Shown here piece after piece: positions 25,007 to 36,297 of a DNA stretch of 64,000 bases. The first letter of the stretch is position 1. Every line of letters begins with the position of its first letter. Under the pieces are notes generated by a model, which was given only the letters and a program-made list of their open reading frames with translations, did not search any database and was not told the DNA's origin. This stretch comes from Chamaecrista fasciculata (taxonomy: Eukaryota; Streptophyta; Magnoliopsida; Fabales; Fabaceae). The stretch is from assembly GCA_003254925.1 (NCBI GenBank), contig QANZ01011517.1, positions 34,847-98,846 of the forward strand, read 5' to 3'. A program made the translations under genes and the position numbers.

Positions 25007-25648
25007 TAGGGGTGAGCACGGGTTGGGTTGAGGCGGGTTGAGGGGAAATCTCAGCCCAACCCGCACATCAATCTGCGGGTTGGGTTTTATGATTTTTAAA
25101 ACTCAACCCGAACCAACCCAATCCGCAAAGTTGCGGGTTGGGTTGGGTTGAACCCGCGGGTTGAGTTTGTAAATTTTTTTTTATAATTTTTATTAAAAAA
25201 AATATTATTATAAATTTGTGGGTAGTGAATAAAAAAACTTACACATAAAATATGTTAAAAAACATAGATTATATATATATAAATCAATTAAAATATATTC
25301 TATAAAATATGTAAATGTAATACATATATGTAATTATGTAAATTTTAAAATCAAAATATCTTATTTATAAAGAACTAATAGTATAAATACATAAGAAATC
25401 ATACAAAATTTATATAAAAATATATAAATATTTATAAAAAATAAATTAAAAAATAAAAAAAAAAATATGCGGGCTCGCGGGTTGGGTTGGGTTGAAAAAC
25501 TCCAAACCCGCAACCCAACCCGCAAGTGTGCGGGTTGAGAATTTTGAACCCAAACCAACCCGCGAACCCGAACCAACCCAACCCATAGCTGCGAGTTGGG
25601 TTGGTTTCTGCGGGCTCGCGAGTTGGCGGGTTGGTTTGCTTACCCCTA
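25007..25648. mobile_element. hAT-type non-autonomous element, GGGTTGG-rich
   Basis: Ends TAGGGGTGAGCA and TGCTTACCCCTA (one mismatch as inverted repeats). A perfect 8-bp target duplication ATGAGGAC is at 24999-25006 and 25649-25656, which is diagnostic of hAT elements. Subterminal arms are built of repeated GCGGGTTGGGTTGGG on the left and their complement on the right, around an AT-rich core. No transposase. Confidence 0.9.
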
Positions 25649-25868
25649 ATGAGGACCTACAATCTCACTAATTGTGGCAAAGCTTGGGTCTTCACTATTA
25701 GTGGGCTTGCTCTTCACCATTCTAGACAAATCTTGTCTCATAAATTGAGAAAACAAAGAAGATAAATTTGTAAAGGCACCAACATTTGCAAGAGGTGTAT
25801 CACTAACAAAGTTTGTCACTTGTTTCTTCCCAGCTCCTTTCTTTCTTCAAATCTCTATACCAATCAGG

Positions 25869-26175
25869 ATAACCTTTCAACACAAAATCTCTAAATTAGG
25901 TCTTGTTTGATTCTGTAAAACATTAATTTGTTTTTTAGATTTGTAGAATATTTTAAGAGAACAATATTATCAAACAATTTTTTTATTTTATTTTATTATT
26001 TTTTAAAACAAAACACTGTTTACCAAGATAACCTTTCAACCCAAAATCTTTAAGTTGGGCCTTTTTTTATTACGTAAAACATTAATTTATTTTTTAGATT
26101 TGTAAAATATTTTAACAGAACAATATTATCAAACAAATTATTTATTTTATTATTTTTTAAAACAAAAAACTATTT
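25869..26175. repeat. Tandem duplication (159-bp period)
   Basis: AACCTTTCAACACAAAATCT (25871) recurs as AACCTTTCAACCCAAAATCT (26030). The following AAAACATTAATTTGTTTTTTAG and AACAATATTATCAAACAA also repeat at the same spacing. Confidence 0.75.
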
Positions 26176-26374
26176 TTTAAAGTAGAATTGAATTGAACAA
26201 GATCCAATCTTTTTCTTGCATTTTGTTGTGTGGAATAAGGGAGATTTTATAGTTTTTTAGGAACCCGGATCCCCGGTAGTTCTTTACTGTGCATTTCTCC
26301 AATTCATTTAATCTTGGCCGTTCATTTAATTCATCGTCTAAAAACATGCCACGTCGTCTATACTAATTAGCTAA

Positions 26375-27893
26375 GAGTAAACTAGAAAATTCGTCCCTGA
26401 ATTTATCACTCGCTTGCAAATTGGTCCTTGAATTTGTGAAATTGTACAACCAGGTCCTCGAATTTTGCTGACTCGTTGCATGTTGATCCCTCCGTCAACC
26501 TAACCTTCCAAAAAATGCTGAGGTGTGTCGTTAGTGTGTTGAGTTGGCCGTTAAGTGCTAACGTGGCACGCTAATTGCCACGTCAGCACCAATTATGAAA
26601 GTAAAAAACATGTCACTTGTGTAATTTTAGCCAAATTAGTAAAAGACATAAAAAAAAATTGGACTCTCTAGCATTTTAGTCCCTGGCCCATTTTTATACC
26701 CTAAATCAAACCCCAATCTTCCAACCCACACGAACCCTAGCCTCAACCCATCCACACCCAAACACTCGAATCGTAACCATTGGCACCACGAACCCAACCA
26801 TCATAACCCACTCCCCTAGCTCACTTCGAACCAAACCCTAGCCATCTCCAAACCATTGGAACCAAAATCTCAAACCCATTCCTCAAAACTTATTTTGAGT
26901 TTTTGAGTGCAATTTAAGCTAGATTTCAGTGAGTATTGGAGTTTTTTTTTAGAGATTTCTTGAGTTTCCTAGCGATTTCTGTGCATTTTCTGGCGAGATC
27001 GGTGAGATTTTTGCTGGGTTCAAACTTTCTGCATTTTTCAATTTAGTCCTTGCATATTTGCATAAAAAAATAAACATAAAAACACGATTAAAAGAAAAAA
27101 AAAAGAAAATGAAAAAAAGACGTAAGCAGAGGAGAAGGAGAAGGAGAAAGGAAAAGAAAGGTGAAAGCTATATTTTAAGCCCCCATCTTCATACTTCCTG
27201 TTGTTTCATTAAGGTCCTTTAACTTTGTTGTAGGGATTGGAGTGAAGTTTTAGAGAAGTTTCTAGGGTTAGTTTTTGAATTAAACTCTGGACCAAAATAA
27301 GTCAGGAAAACTTAAAGATGAGTCCCTGAATATACAGTTTAGTCCTGAAATCTTTAAATTCTTTTCATTTGAGTCCTAAGTTCACAAAATAAAATTAAGA
27401 AAACTTCCAAAATACCTCTAAACATTCCAGTTTAGTCCTAGTCCATTGATCTTTCAGAAATCAGACCAACAATGCAGAAAGAACGAGAAAAGGCAAATAT
27501 GCATAGGGACTAAACTGAAAAATGCAGAAAGTTTGAACCTACCGAAAATCTTACCGATCTCGCCGAAAAATGAACAGAAATTGTCGGGAAACTCAAGAAA
27601 TCTATGAAAAGCTCCAATACTCACTGAAATCTTGCTTAAACCACACTCAAAAACTCAAAATAAGTTAATGGGAATGAGTTTGGGATTTTGGTTCCAATGG
27701 TTTGGAGATGGCTAGGGTTTGGTTCGAAGTGAGCTAGGGGAGTGGGTTATGGTGGTTAGGTTCGTGGTGCCAATGGTTGGGGTGAGCGTTTGGGGTTGGA
27801 TTGGTTGAGGCTAGGGTTCGTGTGAGTTGGGAGATTGAGGTTTAATTTTGGGTATAAGAATGGGTTAGGGACTAAAATGTTGGAGAGTCCAAG
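26375..27893. mobile_element. Large fold-back element, right end truncated
   Basis: The left arm (26660-27060: GGACTCTCTAGCATTTTAGTC, CGAACCCTAGCC, CTCGCTTCGAACC-like, TCCTTGCATATTTGC) is the complement of the right arm (27490-27893). The left outer 285 bp (AGAGTAAACTAGAAAATTCG...) has no right partner. The right arm stops where the MITE at 27905 starts. The GAGTAAACTAG end also occurs inside the palindrome at 33355, which links the two families. Confidence 0.75.
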
Positions 27894-27904
27894 TTTTTTT
27901 ATTT

Positions 27905-28105
27905 TTTTGGCCAAAATCTTATTTTAGTCCCTAATGCTTTTCTAAACTTTTGTTTTGGTCCCTAATATTCAGGTTTGAGACAAGAGAAATATGATCATAT
28001 TCAATAGTTAAAGGCCAATTATGAAACTTTTGAAAAATATTAAGGCCCAAAACAAAACAAAAAATTATTAAGGACCAAAATAGAACTTTGAGATTGGAGA
28101 GATAA
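27905..28105. mobile_element. MITE with GGCCAAAAT end, copy 1
   Basis: TTTTAGTCCCTAATG, GTTTTGGTCCCTAATATTC then TTAAGGACCAAAATAGAACTTTG. A close copy is at 35889-36110 (same order, including GACGGGAGAAATATGACCATAT). Confidence 0.7.
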
Positions 28106-28620
28106 TAGTATTTAATATGATTAATATGCATTAAACTAATTTTAAATATGATTAATAATTTATTAAATATGATTAATATGCATCAATAATAAAAATTAAT
28201 TTAATAAACAAGATTTTGAAATCTGATAAATAAAATATTTAAAAAATATTTCAAGAGATAAATTGATAAATTCAAAAAAATTAAAAAATTAAAAAATACA
28301 TATATATGATAAAACTAATTTTAAAAATTAAATTCATATAGAATAATAAATTATATCAATGAATTTTTACTATAATATCTCATATTTGTATTTTAAAAAC
28401 TTTTAAAAAGATATATAATTTTTTAGTATATATCATGTATATATTATAAACACACACTTGAATGTATGATATTTTATTTTGATTGAAGAAAAATAAAAAA
28501 AAAATGATTTATATTTTAAGTATATCACAGTTCGAACCCATGCAAATAGTAAGAAAATTCAGTAGAGGCCACCAACCAATTTGGCTACAAATTTTAATTG
28601 GAGTACTTATACATTTATGA

Positions 28621-28665
<45 letters not shown>

Positions 28666-28700
28666 TATAAATTTTGGGGGGAGCTAGGGGTGACACTTAC
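28106..28700. other. AT-rich intergenic DNA with TG/TA microsatellite
   Basis: Long AT-rich stretch with a (TG)n-(TA)n run at about 28622-28662. No gene recognised. Confidence 0.6.
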
Positions 28701-28705
28701 CGTTT

Positions 28706-29171
28706 TAAGGGCGGATCAAAACCCTAACGAATTAAAACCGGATTCAGAAACCCCTGGATTCTTCGAATAGAACCGGAATCTGTTGAAGGCCAAAACGCCG
28801 ATCTCGATTCCTTGTTGTGGTCGTTTCTCCTTAGCCTCGCCTGCGCTGAATTCACACACAATCTCAGCCTCCTCGCCGACGCCGTCGCCAGAATCAGTCG
28901 CCGCTGCGACGACGGAAACCTCCGTTCATTCGATCGGATCCTTCGCGAGTTCTCGGATTCGGGTCACGACCTGCACGGTGGGTAATTTCAAACCCGAAGG
29001 AAATCGAAGCCAAATACAAGAAAATGGAACGGTATGTTACGATTTCTGCGACTCTGTACAGAGAAATCGACGAGCTCTCAGTTTTGGAAAAGAAATCCAA
29101 ATCTCACTCTAATAATAATACCAACAACGAGAACGAGAAATTCTTCGAGCTACAGAAAATCGTTTGGCAGA

Positions 29172-29190
<19 letters not shown>
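28706..29190 (+). pseudogene. N-terminal fragment of a DUF3475/DUF668 (PSI-like) gene
   Basis: A GC-richer island among repeats encodes, in one frame (about 28706-28983), LLWSFLLSLACAEF, LLADAVARIS and LRSFDRILREFSD. After a shift it encodes EAKYKKMERYVTISATLY, REIDELSVLE and FFELQKIVWQ (about 28997-29176). The KKMERYV...ATLY.E...L.ELE...F..K..WQ pattern is characteristic of the central region of plant DUF668 proteins (PSK-simulator type). The conserved start (ETIGILSFEVA-type) and the DUF668 domain proper are absent. The frame breaks once at a GG/AA run and the fragment ends in a GA microsatellite, so I call it a pseudogene fragment. Assignment rests on remembered family pattern only. Confidence 0.55.

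Positions 29191-29219
<29 letters not shown>
29177..29219. repeat. (AG)n microsatellite
   Basis: About 21 GA units end the DUF668-like fragment and give an artefactual RERERE frame. Confidence 0.95.
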
Positions 29220-29222
<3 letters not shown>

Positions 29223-29244
29223 ATTTTGTGTTTTTGGGTAAATT

Positions 29245-29512
29245 CACTTAAAATCTTAATTTACTTCATTTTCTTATGTTTTGATCCTATTATAAAAAGA
29301 AAAGGACCTTAATATAAGAAAATAAAACTTTTGGGGATGAAAGTTTATTTTTCCTCTTTTTTTAACGGAAAAATGGATGGAAAACGTTAGAGGGACCAAC
29401 TTTTTCAAGTTTTGCATAACTGGGGGACCAATATGGAACAAAAAATAACTGGGGGACCTATTTGGAACAAGGAGCATAACTGGGGGACCAAAATAGGACT
29501 TTAGCCATATAA
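29245..29512. mobile_element. MITE (GGGGGACCAAAATAGGAC end), copy 1
   Basis: TTTTGATCCTATTATAAAAAG, AACTGGGGGACCAA repeated three times, ending GACCAAAATAGGACTTTAGCC. A second copy with the same order is at 54487-54750. Confidence 0.6.
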
Positions 29513-30469
29513 ATATTTTAAGATGGGTTCATGAGTTGGGTTGGGTTGGGTCAACATTTGATTTCATAGGTCATGATCCACTCATGACTCATTTAACAAA
29601 TATAAATGGGTCAATGGCCCATTTACAACCCAACCCAACTATACATGGGCCAAATTGAGTTTGAACTCTCCGGTCTACTCTTACTCCTCTTATGGTTTCC
29701 ACTTCATCTACCTCTCTGCGTAATTGAAAAAAAAAAATCACAGTTAATCCTCAGGTGCATTTTTTTTTTCTCTTCTTTTTCACTTTAGGGGATCCAATTT
29801 CTTTCTTTAGATGATAATATATGATTATGTTATTTAAAAATATAGGACCCACAACTCCATTCGCTAAATACAAATTGAGCTCACAATAGCACCTTAATAC
29901 TTCTTCCTTTTAGAGATAATAAAATGAGTGTGGCTGAAGAATGTTTATCAGGATCTGTCTTTCACTTCTTTCACTAGTGTGTTTAGAGTTTTGAGTTTAG
30001 AGCCGAAGAGGCTAAAACAATGGTTTATACTATACTTGGAATACGATTTCCTGTTCTTACTTCACTCTACAAGTTGTCGCAACCGAGCTTTCATGTCGAT
30101 CGTAGTAGGACTGCACATCTCTCTTTCTACATGAACATAGATTCAGTTTCTCCTAATTTTCTTACCTCATTCTCACTCTTTTTTTTGTTATTTTGTTTTT
30201 TTGGTATAGTTGAGATTCTTTACTTAATTATCTCTCTAATTCAATTCATTGTTGGAGTTAAAGCCAGTGTTTGCTCATGTCGAGAGGCAATCTTATCATA
30301 TCCTTGAGCCCACAGGTGGAACGATGGACGATGAGAATGAAGATGGTGGGTCTCGCAGTCCAAAATCTAATCCCATCACGAGTATTCTGTGTTGAACGGC
30401 ACACGTTGCATGCTAAGCTTGTATTGTAGTTACATTGACACATAACCTTATAACTTCTATATAATAATG
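29513..30469. other. Intergenic with possible unassigned exon-like debris
   Basis: 29520-29650 holds short GGGTTGGG/CCCAACCC arms. 30240-30420 has a short open stretch (VFAHVERQSYHILEP, TMDDENEDGGSRSP) that I cannot assign. It has no start, splice context or partner exon. Confidence 0.35.
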
Positions 30470-31425
30470 GATTGATTAGTATGAATTCTTTGAAATGGGG
30501 CCACTTGTTTGAAATTCATAGGTACTTTTGTATGAATTTGAGTTGATCAACTTATAATTAATTTTTTTAATAATTAAATTAAAAAATATAATAATCCTTA
30601 AAAAAAATCAGTATAACCTAATTTTTTTTGGTATAAAATCAATATACCCTATTTATTGAAGCTATCTCAAGCCTAGACGCCACACATGGTACATGATCAT
30701 GATAGTAGGATACATACAATATCACCTCACTCAAACTCCCATAATTCTATAAATCAAAAAGGTCAAAATATCAAATTGGTCCCAATTATATAGAAGAGAT
30801 TTTAAATTGGTCTTAAATATTTTATTTATTTTAGATTGGTCCTACATATTTTTATAATTTTTCAAATTGTTCTCAAACTTACTTTCATAGCGCAATTTGA
30901 GCTCGTTTACTAATGATTTCAACTGGGTAGAGAAAGAACTCTTTAAGAGTTAACAAATAGTTTTGAAATCATCACATTCAAACTTGAAATAAGAGAGATA
31001 TGACCAACTTTATTTGTTTTATTATCAAATGATCGACGCACTTTCGGGACCGATTTGACGTCACGTGTTGATGATCCAAATTGGACAAAGAAAGTACTCG
31101 TCAAAAGTAATATATAGCTTTGAATTCATTATATTTGAATTTAAAATGAGAGAGATGGAGCCACATGTTCAGTAGCTTGGGACCAATTTAAAAAATTATA
31201 AAAATATATAAGACCAATCTAAAGTAAATGAGATATGGACCAATTTGAGGTTTTGACCAATAAAAATTAAATCTACAATTTTCTATTTTTTCTTTGTTGT
31301 TCTTTTCAACCAAAGCCTACAATCCTATTATCTACAATCTACATGCTAAATGGATAAGCTCATAAGCTAAGCCGAAAACTAACATAACCTCCAGATTGTA
31401 ACGAACAAGCATACATATAATGATG
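30470..31425 (+). repeat. Partial copy A of the HINT4 upstream region
   Basis: Collinear with 38445-39360: GGCCACTTGTTTGAAATTCA, CACACATGGTACATGATCATG, AGAGAAAGAACTCT, then CTACATGCTAAATGGATAAGC and ACATAACCTCCAGATTGTAACG. Similarity ends near 31425, before the 5'UTR and exon 1. It also contains ATCAGTATAACCTA-T8-GGTATAAAATCAATATACCCTA, possibly an old micro-insertion. Confidence 0.85.
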
Positions 31426-32839
31426 AAATAAAACCAGATGTGGAAGACGAAATCACTAATCTGGAGTTGAAATTGATCTTGAATAAGGCTAAGATCTTCA
31501 AACCACTTTTCCAAAGAGTTGAACTAAGATGGAGTGAAGAAAAGAGGGACCAAAATGTCCAAAATGAGGACCCCATATGTATGAAAACACATTTGCTATA
31601 TATATATATAGCCAAATTCACTAATTAGTGAATATTACAAAATGGTCCTTGAACAAAATTATAAAAAAGTCCCTTTAACAAACAAACTCCATATTTACAT
31701 TAGTAATTTAATGGGATAATTACTAATACTCTTCGGACGTGGTTTGGGGTTCTTGGCCCGATCTCGGAAGGCTTGTGATAATCCAACCCATCACGAATTA
31801 TCACAAGTAATATTAACCTAATCTATTCTTATTCAGACTTATGATAAATTAATTACTTATCAGTAAACACAAATATTAATCTTACAATAGATTAATGCTA
31901 ATCCACACAAAAAATTCCAACAATCTCCCACTTGGATAGAATTAATCTATAAACAAATTAGGCTCCGTTTGGTACCTTGTTGGGTATGTAAAGGAAAGGG
32001 TTTTACAAGGGAAAAATTGTGAGGGAAAGGAAAAGTAGTTGAGGGAATGTAAAGTAGGTAAAGATTGAAAGTGTTTGGTATAAAAAGGTATGGGAAGGAA
32101 AGTAAAATAGATATAGAAAAAAATGACAAAAATGCCCTTCCCATAACCACCACCAGACTGCCGGCGCCGCCGCCAACCACCGCCGTCCACGGCGGACGGC
32201 GCCGCCGTACACGGTGGTCGGCGTACACATGAAAATCTTAAAAACCTACCATTTGGTCTATGATTTTATATAAATTGAACGAATCGGTCCTTACGAAAGT
32301 GAAATATATCTCTTGACCTGTAAAAAATTGCATTCATCAATGATTGGGTTTCTATATTGCAAACTTTCCTCCAAAAAATAAATTGAAGGACCAAAATGTT
32401 ATCCACGAAAAAATGTGGGACCAAAAATTATATATTAATCAAAACGGTTTGTCTTTTTGCGGGTAATAATATGACCATTGATCTTCACGCATGAGCACAT
32501 CGCACCATCCACTCTTCTTCCACTATCCGCCTCTCTCGTATACCCATATATATATTGGAGGAGAGACCAAAATGTATATTTTTGGCATCTGAATTATATA
32601 TTTTATATCATGGACTAAAATGTAAATAACATGAGTTGAATTAATTTATTTTAAATTAATATAAATTATAAATTATATATAGTATAATATAATATATTTA
32701 TAAAATAAAAAATATTTATANTGAGATGAGCTGAGATTATGTGCCACACAAACACCCAAACTGGACTGTTCATCTAATTTTAGGTTGAGATTAGGATTAG
32801 AATAGGATCAGTTTGGGATAATAGGTTCTCAAACAGGCC
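31426..32839. other. Intergenic, repeat remnants and GC-rich hairpin
   Basis: 31965-32140 begins GCTCCGTTTGGTACC, a common plant MITE-type opening. 32155-32225 is a GC-rich stretch with complementary GCCGGCGCCGCCG and CGGCGCCGCCG blocks. The remainder is AT-rich with one N (32721). No gene supported. Confidence 0.5.
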
Positions 32840-33081
32840 CTTAAATTGATCCTAAATATATGAAGTAGATTTTAGATTAATCTTAAATATTTTATTTGTT
32901 TCAGATTGATTCTACATATTCTATAATTTCTCAAATTGGTCCCATATTTACTTTCAGAGTGAGATCTGAGTTTGTTTGCTGACAATCTCAACTAGATAGA
33001 GAAAAAGCTCTTCAAGAATTAACAAATAATTTTGAAATCATCGCATTCGAATTTAAAACAATATAAATATGACCAACTTTA
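32840..33081 (+). repeat. Copy B of the HINT4 upstream region, left part
   Basis: ATATGAAGTAGATTTTAGAT, GTTTCAGATTGATTCTACAT and the following sequence match 38709-38935 of the functional gene's upstream region. The copy is interrupted at TTTGTTTTA by the element at 33091 and continues at 34978. Confidence 0.88.
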
Positions 33082-33090
33082 TTTGTTTTA

Positions 33091-34968
33091 GGCAAAACAC
33101 CCTTTCATGCCCCTAACGTTTGCAGTGATTTTCAGTTATGCCTTTAACGTTTCATTTTGTTCAGGCATCCCTCAATGTTCAACCAACGTTTCAATTATGC
33201 CCTCAATTTTGACTCAATGCACATGTGGCAATTTTTTTTGCTTATGTGTCATTTTTTTTTGTCTGACTTGATTACGTGGCATCATGACTGGGCATTCTTA
33301 TTTTTTTTCCCACCTTGGCATGATACTGGATTTACATTTTTGAACATAAAAATTGAGTAAACTAGCAAATCAGTCCCTGGATTTACATTTTTCATCATCT
33401 TCATTCATTTTAGTCCCAAATTCTCAAAATAAAATTGTAAAGTGTCCCAAAACACTTCCAAACATTTCAATTTAGTCCTTAAAAGTATTAAAAACCCTAA
33501 AACCTAAACTCTAAACCTTAAAACTATAAACCATAAACCCTAAACTCTAAAATTCTAAACCCTAGAACCCTAAACCCTAAAAAATCTAATTTGAGCAATT
33601 AGGTCCCTCACCCATTCTTATCCCATTATTCTCAATCCCCCCTCTTTTCATCATCTTCATTTATTTTAGTCCCAAATTCTCAAAATAAAATTGTAAAGTG
33701 TCCCAAAACTCTTCCAAACATTCCAATTTAGTTCTTAAAAATATTAAAAACCCTAAATCCTAAAATCCTAAACCCCAAACTCTAAACCCTAAACCCCTAA
33801 ACCCTAAATCCCTAATTTGTTTTTTAATTCCTAAACCCCCTAAAAAATTTTTTAATCTTCATCATTCATCATCTTCATCTTCTCCTCCACTAACCCAAAG
33901 CCAGGTCATCGTCATCATCCTCCACTGACCCAAATCCAGATCATCGCAAATCGCAACAGCGGATCAGAGAGGCAAAATCGATTACACTGGAGTTCCTCCG
34001 GTGGCACACCTGATCCGAGAGTTTTGAGAGAAAGAGAGGAATCGTGCCAAATCAATTTGGAGAGTAAATGAAGAAGAAGAAGATGACAGTGATAATGATG
34101 ATGATGAATTGATGAAGATGAAGATGAAGATGAAGAAGAAATCGTGCCTATTTTCGTGCCAAATCGCTCCCAACAGTGAAATCGTGCCAAAACCCACAAG
34201 CCATCGCCGATGATGTTTTCTCTTTGTTCGTGAGCGAGGAAGTCTGAGGATTTAGGGATGAATGAGGATGATGAACTGATGAAGATTTAGGGATGCCAAA
34301 ACCCACAAAACATCAGATTTAGGGATGAATGAGGATGATGAACTGACGAAGATGATGAATGAGGATGATGAACCAACCAAGATGATGAATGGTGATGATG
34401 AAAAAAAAATTAGGGGGTTTAGGGATTAAAAAAAATTAGGGATTTATGTTAAATTGAGAAGATGAAGATGAAGATTAAAAAAAATTAAGTTTTAGGGATC
34501 TAGGGTTTAGGGGTTTAGGGTTTAGAGTTTGGGGTTTAGGGTTTAGGATTTTAGGATTTAGGGTTTTTAATATTTTTAAGGACTAAATTGGAATGTTTGG
34601 AAGTGTTTTGGGACACTTTACAATTTTATTTTGAGAATTTGGGACTAAAATGAATGAAGATGATGAAAAATGTAAATCCAGGGACTGCTTTTCTAGTTTA
34701 CTCAATTTTTATGTTCAAAAATGTAAATCCAGTCATCATGCCAAGGTGGAAAAAAAAATAAGAATGCCCAGTCATGATGCCACGTAATCAAGTCAGACAA
34801 AAAAAATGACACATAAGCAAAAAAAATTGCCACATGTGCATTGAGTCAAAATTGAGGGCATAATTGAAACGTTGGTTGCACATTGAGGGCATGCCTGAAC
34901 AAAATGAAACGTTAGGGGCATAACTGAAAATCACTGCAAACGTTAGGGGCATGAAAGGGTGTTTTGCC
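33091..34968. mobile_element. Palindromic MULE-like element with telomere-like arrays
   Basis: 1878 bp. Ends GGCAAAACACCCTTTCATGC and exact complement, with a perfect 9-bp target duplication TTTGTTTTA at 33082-33090 and 34969-34977. This indicates a Mutator-type insertion into the HINT4 copy B. Arms are near-identical inverted repeats of more than 400 bp. From 33355 (GAGTAAACTAG) to 34703 (CTAGTTTACTC) an inner fold-back block is included in the arms. Both arms carry degenerate CCCTAAA/TTTAGGG arrays (33491-33590, 33744-33835, 34495-34565). The centre (33860-34400) is CATCATCTTC/GATGATGAA repeat plus some unique sequence. No transposase, so it is moved in trans. The small frames in the arms are palindrome products. 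Confidence 0.93.
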
Positions 34969-34977
34969 TTTGTTTTA

Positions 34978-35870
34978 TAGTGAAACGAGCAGCGCACGTT
35001 CTTGACCCAATGTGATATCGTTTTGTTGATGACCTTAACTGGACAAAAAAAGTATCGTCTAAAACAACATGTAACTCTGAATTTGTTGTTTTCAAATTAG
35101 AAACGAGAGAAATATGATCACAAATTCAATAATTGGGGACCAATTTAAAAAATCATAAAAATCTACAAAACCAATCTGTAAAGAAAAAAAAATATTTACA
35201 ATTAATTGAAATCTATCACATATATTTAGGTAGTGCTTTGCGTGCCCATACATATACATACACTAGGGGCTTTGCGTGCCTTAACGGGACGCAAATATGT
35301 ATGTAAAATAAATAAGGGACCAAATAATTAATTCAATAAAAAATAGAGAACAAATAGTAAATCTCCTCTTATTTTAATTACATATAATATTTTATCTTAG
35401 TATAAGTGAGAGAAGGACAGAAAGCTCCTTCCGCATGTAATATAATATAAATACATACATCAAATGCATAAAGCTAAAGAAACAAAAGCAAAAATAAAAT
35501 AAGTAGTAGTAGTAGAAGAAACCCGTGAATTGTTTTGGTGGTTTCATTTCAATTTCAATTTCAATTTCATCCTTCACTCTTTGAGTCTTCTTGAACCTCC
35601 ATTTCAAATTCCAAATCGAATTCGAAACCCTTCCTAATTCCAACTTCACATACATGGCGAATCATGCTTCTTCTTCTTCACTCTCTCCTCTCACGATTCT
35701 TCTGTTGATTTAGAGCTTACCATGGAGGCAAGCAGGCTCGCCATTTTGTGCTCTCACCTTCGCCCAATTGGCCTCACTCCTGCTCGAAGTTCGTCTCGCT
35801 GCGTGCGGGTTTCGGTTTCGGCTTCGTCTTGTGCTCCCGGGTCGAATCCATCGTCGAAAGCAAGATTTTT
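34978..35870 (+). pseudogene. Copy B of HINT4 promoter, 5'UTR and truncated exon 1
   Basis: Continues from 33081 and matches 38936-39780. It includes the 5'UTR (with TAG and CAATTT microsatellite expansions), the upstream ORF (35654-35713) and the first 48 codons from ATG 35722 (MEASRLAILCSHLRPIGLTP...). The match stops at TCGAAAGCAAG; a MITE follows from 35889 and the HIT domain is absent. The frame then runs 15 codons into the repeat. The coding part differs from the functional copy by few changes, so the duplication is fairly young. It may still be transcribed but cannot encode a HIT protein. Confidence 0.92.
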
Positions 35871-35888
35871 CGTTAGGGGCGGAAACAA

Positions 35889-36110
35889 TTTTTTGGTCAA
35901 AATTTTATTTTAGTCCTCAATACTTATCTAAAGTTCTGTTTTGGTCCCTGATGTTCGGATTTGAGACGGGAGAAATATGACCATATTTAATAGTTAAGGG
36001 CCAATTATGAAAATTTTAGAAAATATTAAGGATCAAAACAAAACAAAAAATTGTTAAGGACCAAAATAGAACTTTGGGTAAACATTAAGGACCAAAATAT
36101 AATTTTGGCC
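35889..36110. mobile_element. MITE with GG(C/T)CAAAAT end, copy 2
   Basis: TTTTAGTCCTCAATAC, GTTTTGGTCCCTGATGTTC then AAGGACCAAAATATAATTTTGGCC. It truncates copy B of HINT4 exon 1. Confidence 0.72.
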
Positions 36111-36234
36111 TATTCTTTTTTCTATATATTATCAATATTATAAGATAAAATGTATAAGTTGGACAAAAAAATTTAAAACATATAAAAAATGCAAAGAAAC
36201 AATGAGATTGGAGAGAAAATAATATTTAAATTGA

Positions 36235-36297
36235 TTCTTTTTTCTATTTTTTTTCTTCCTTGTTCTTTTTGACCACAGCTTACAATCCTATATCTAC
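36235..36297 (+). repeat. Short fourth copy (D) of HINT4 upstream sequence
   Basis: TTCTATTTTTTTTCTTCCTT...TTGACCACAGC(C/T)TACAATCCTATATCTAC matches 39236-39292. Confidence 0.75.

Noticed and set aside
29024-29312. RERERERE-containing ORFs
   Set aside because: A GA microsatellite read in frame; only the upstream DUF668-like part is considered.
33491-34565. Chromosome end or ancient telomere fusion
   Set aside because: The CCCTAAA runs are short, degenerate and sit inside a transposable palindrome with a 9-bp target duplication.
33157-34997. Paired plus and minus frames sharing NQRFNYALNFDSMHMWQFF
   Set aside because: They are the same sequence read from the two arms of a palindrome, without a start context or family.
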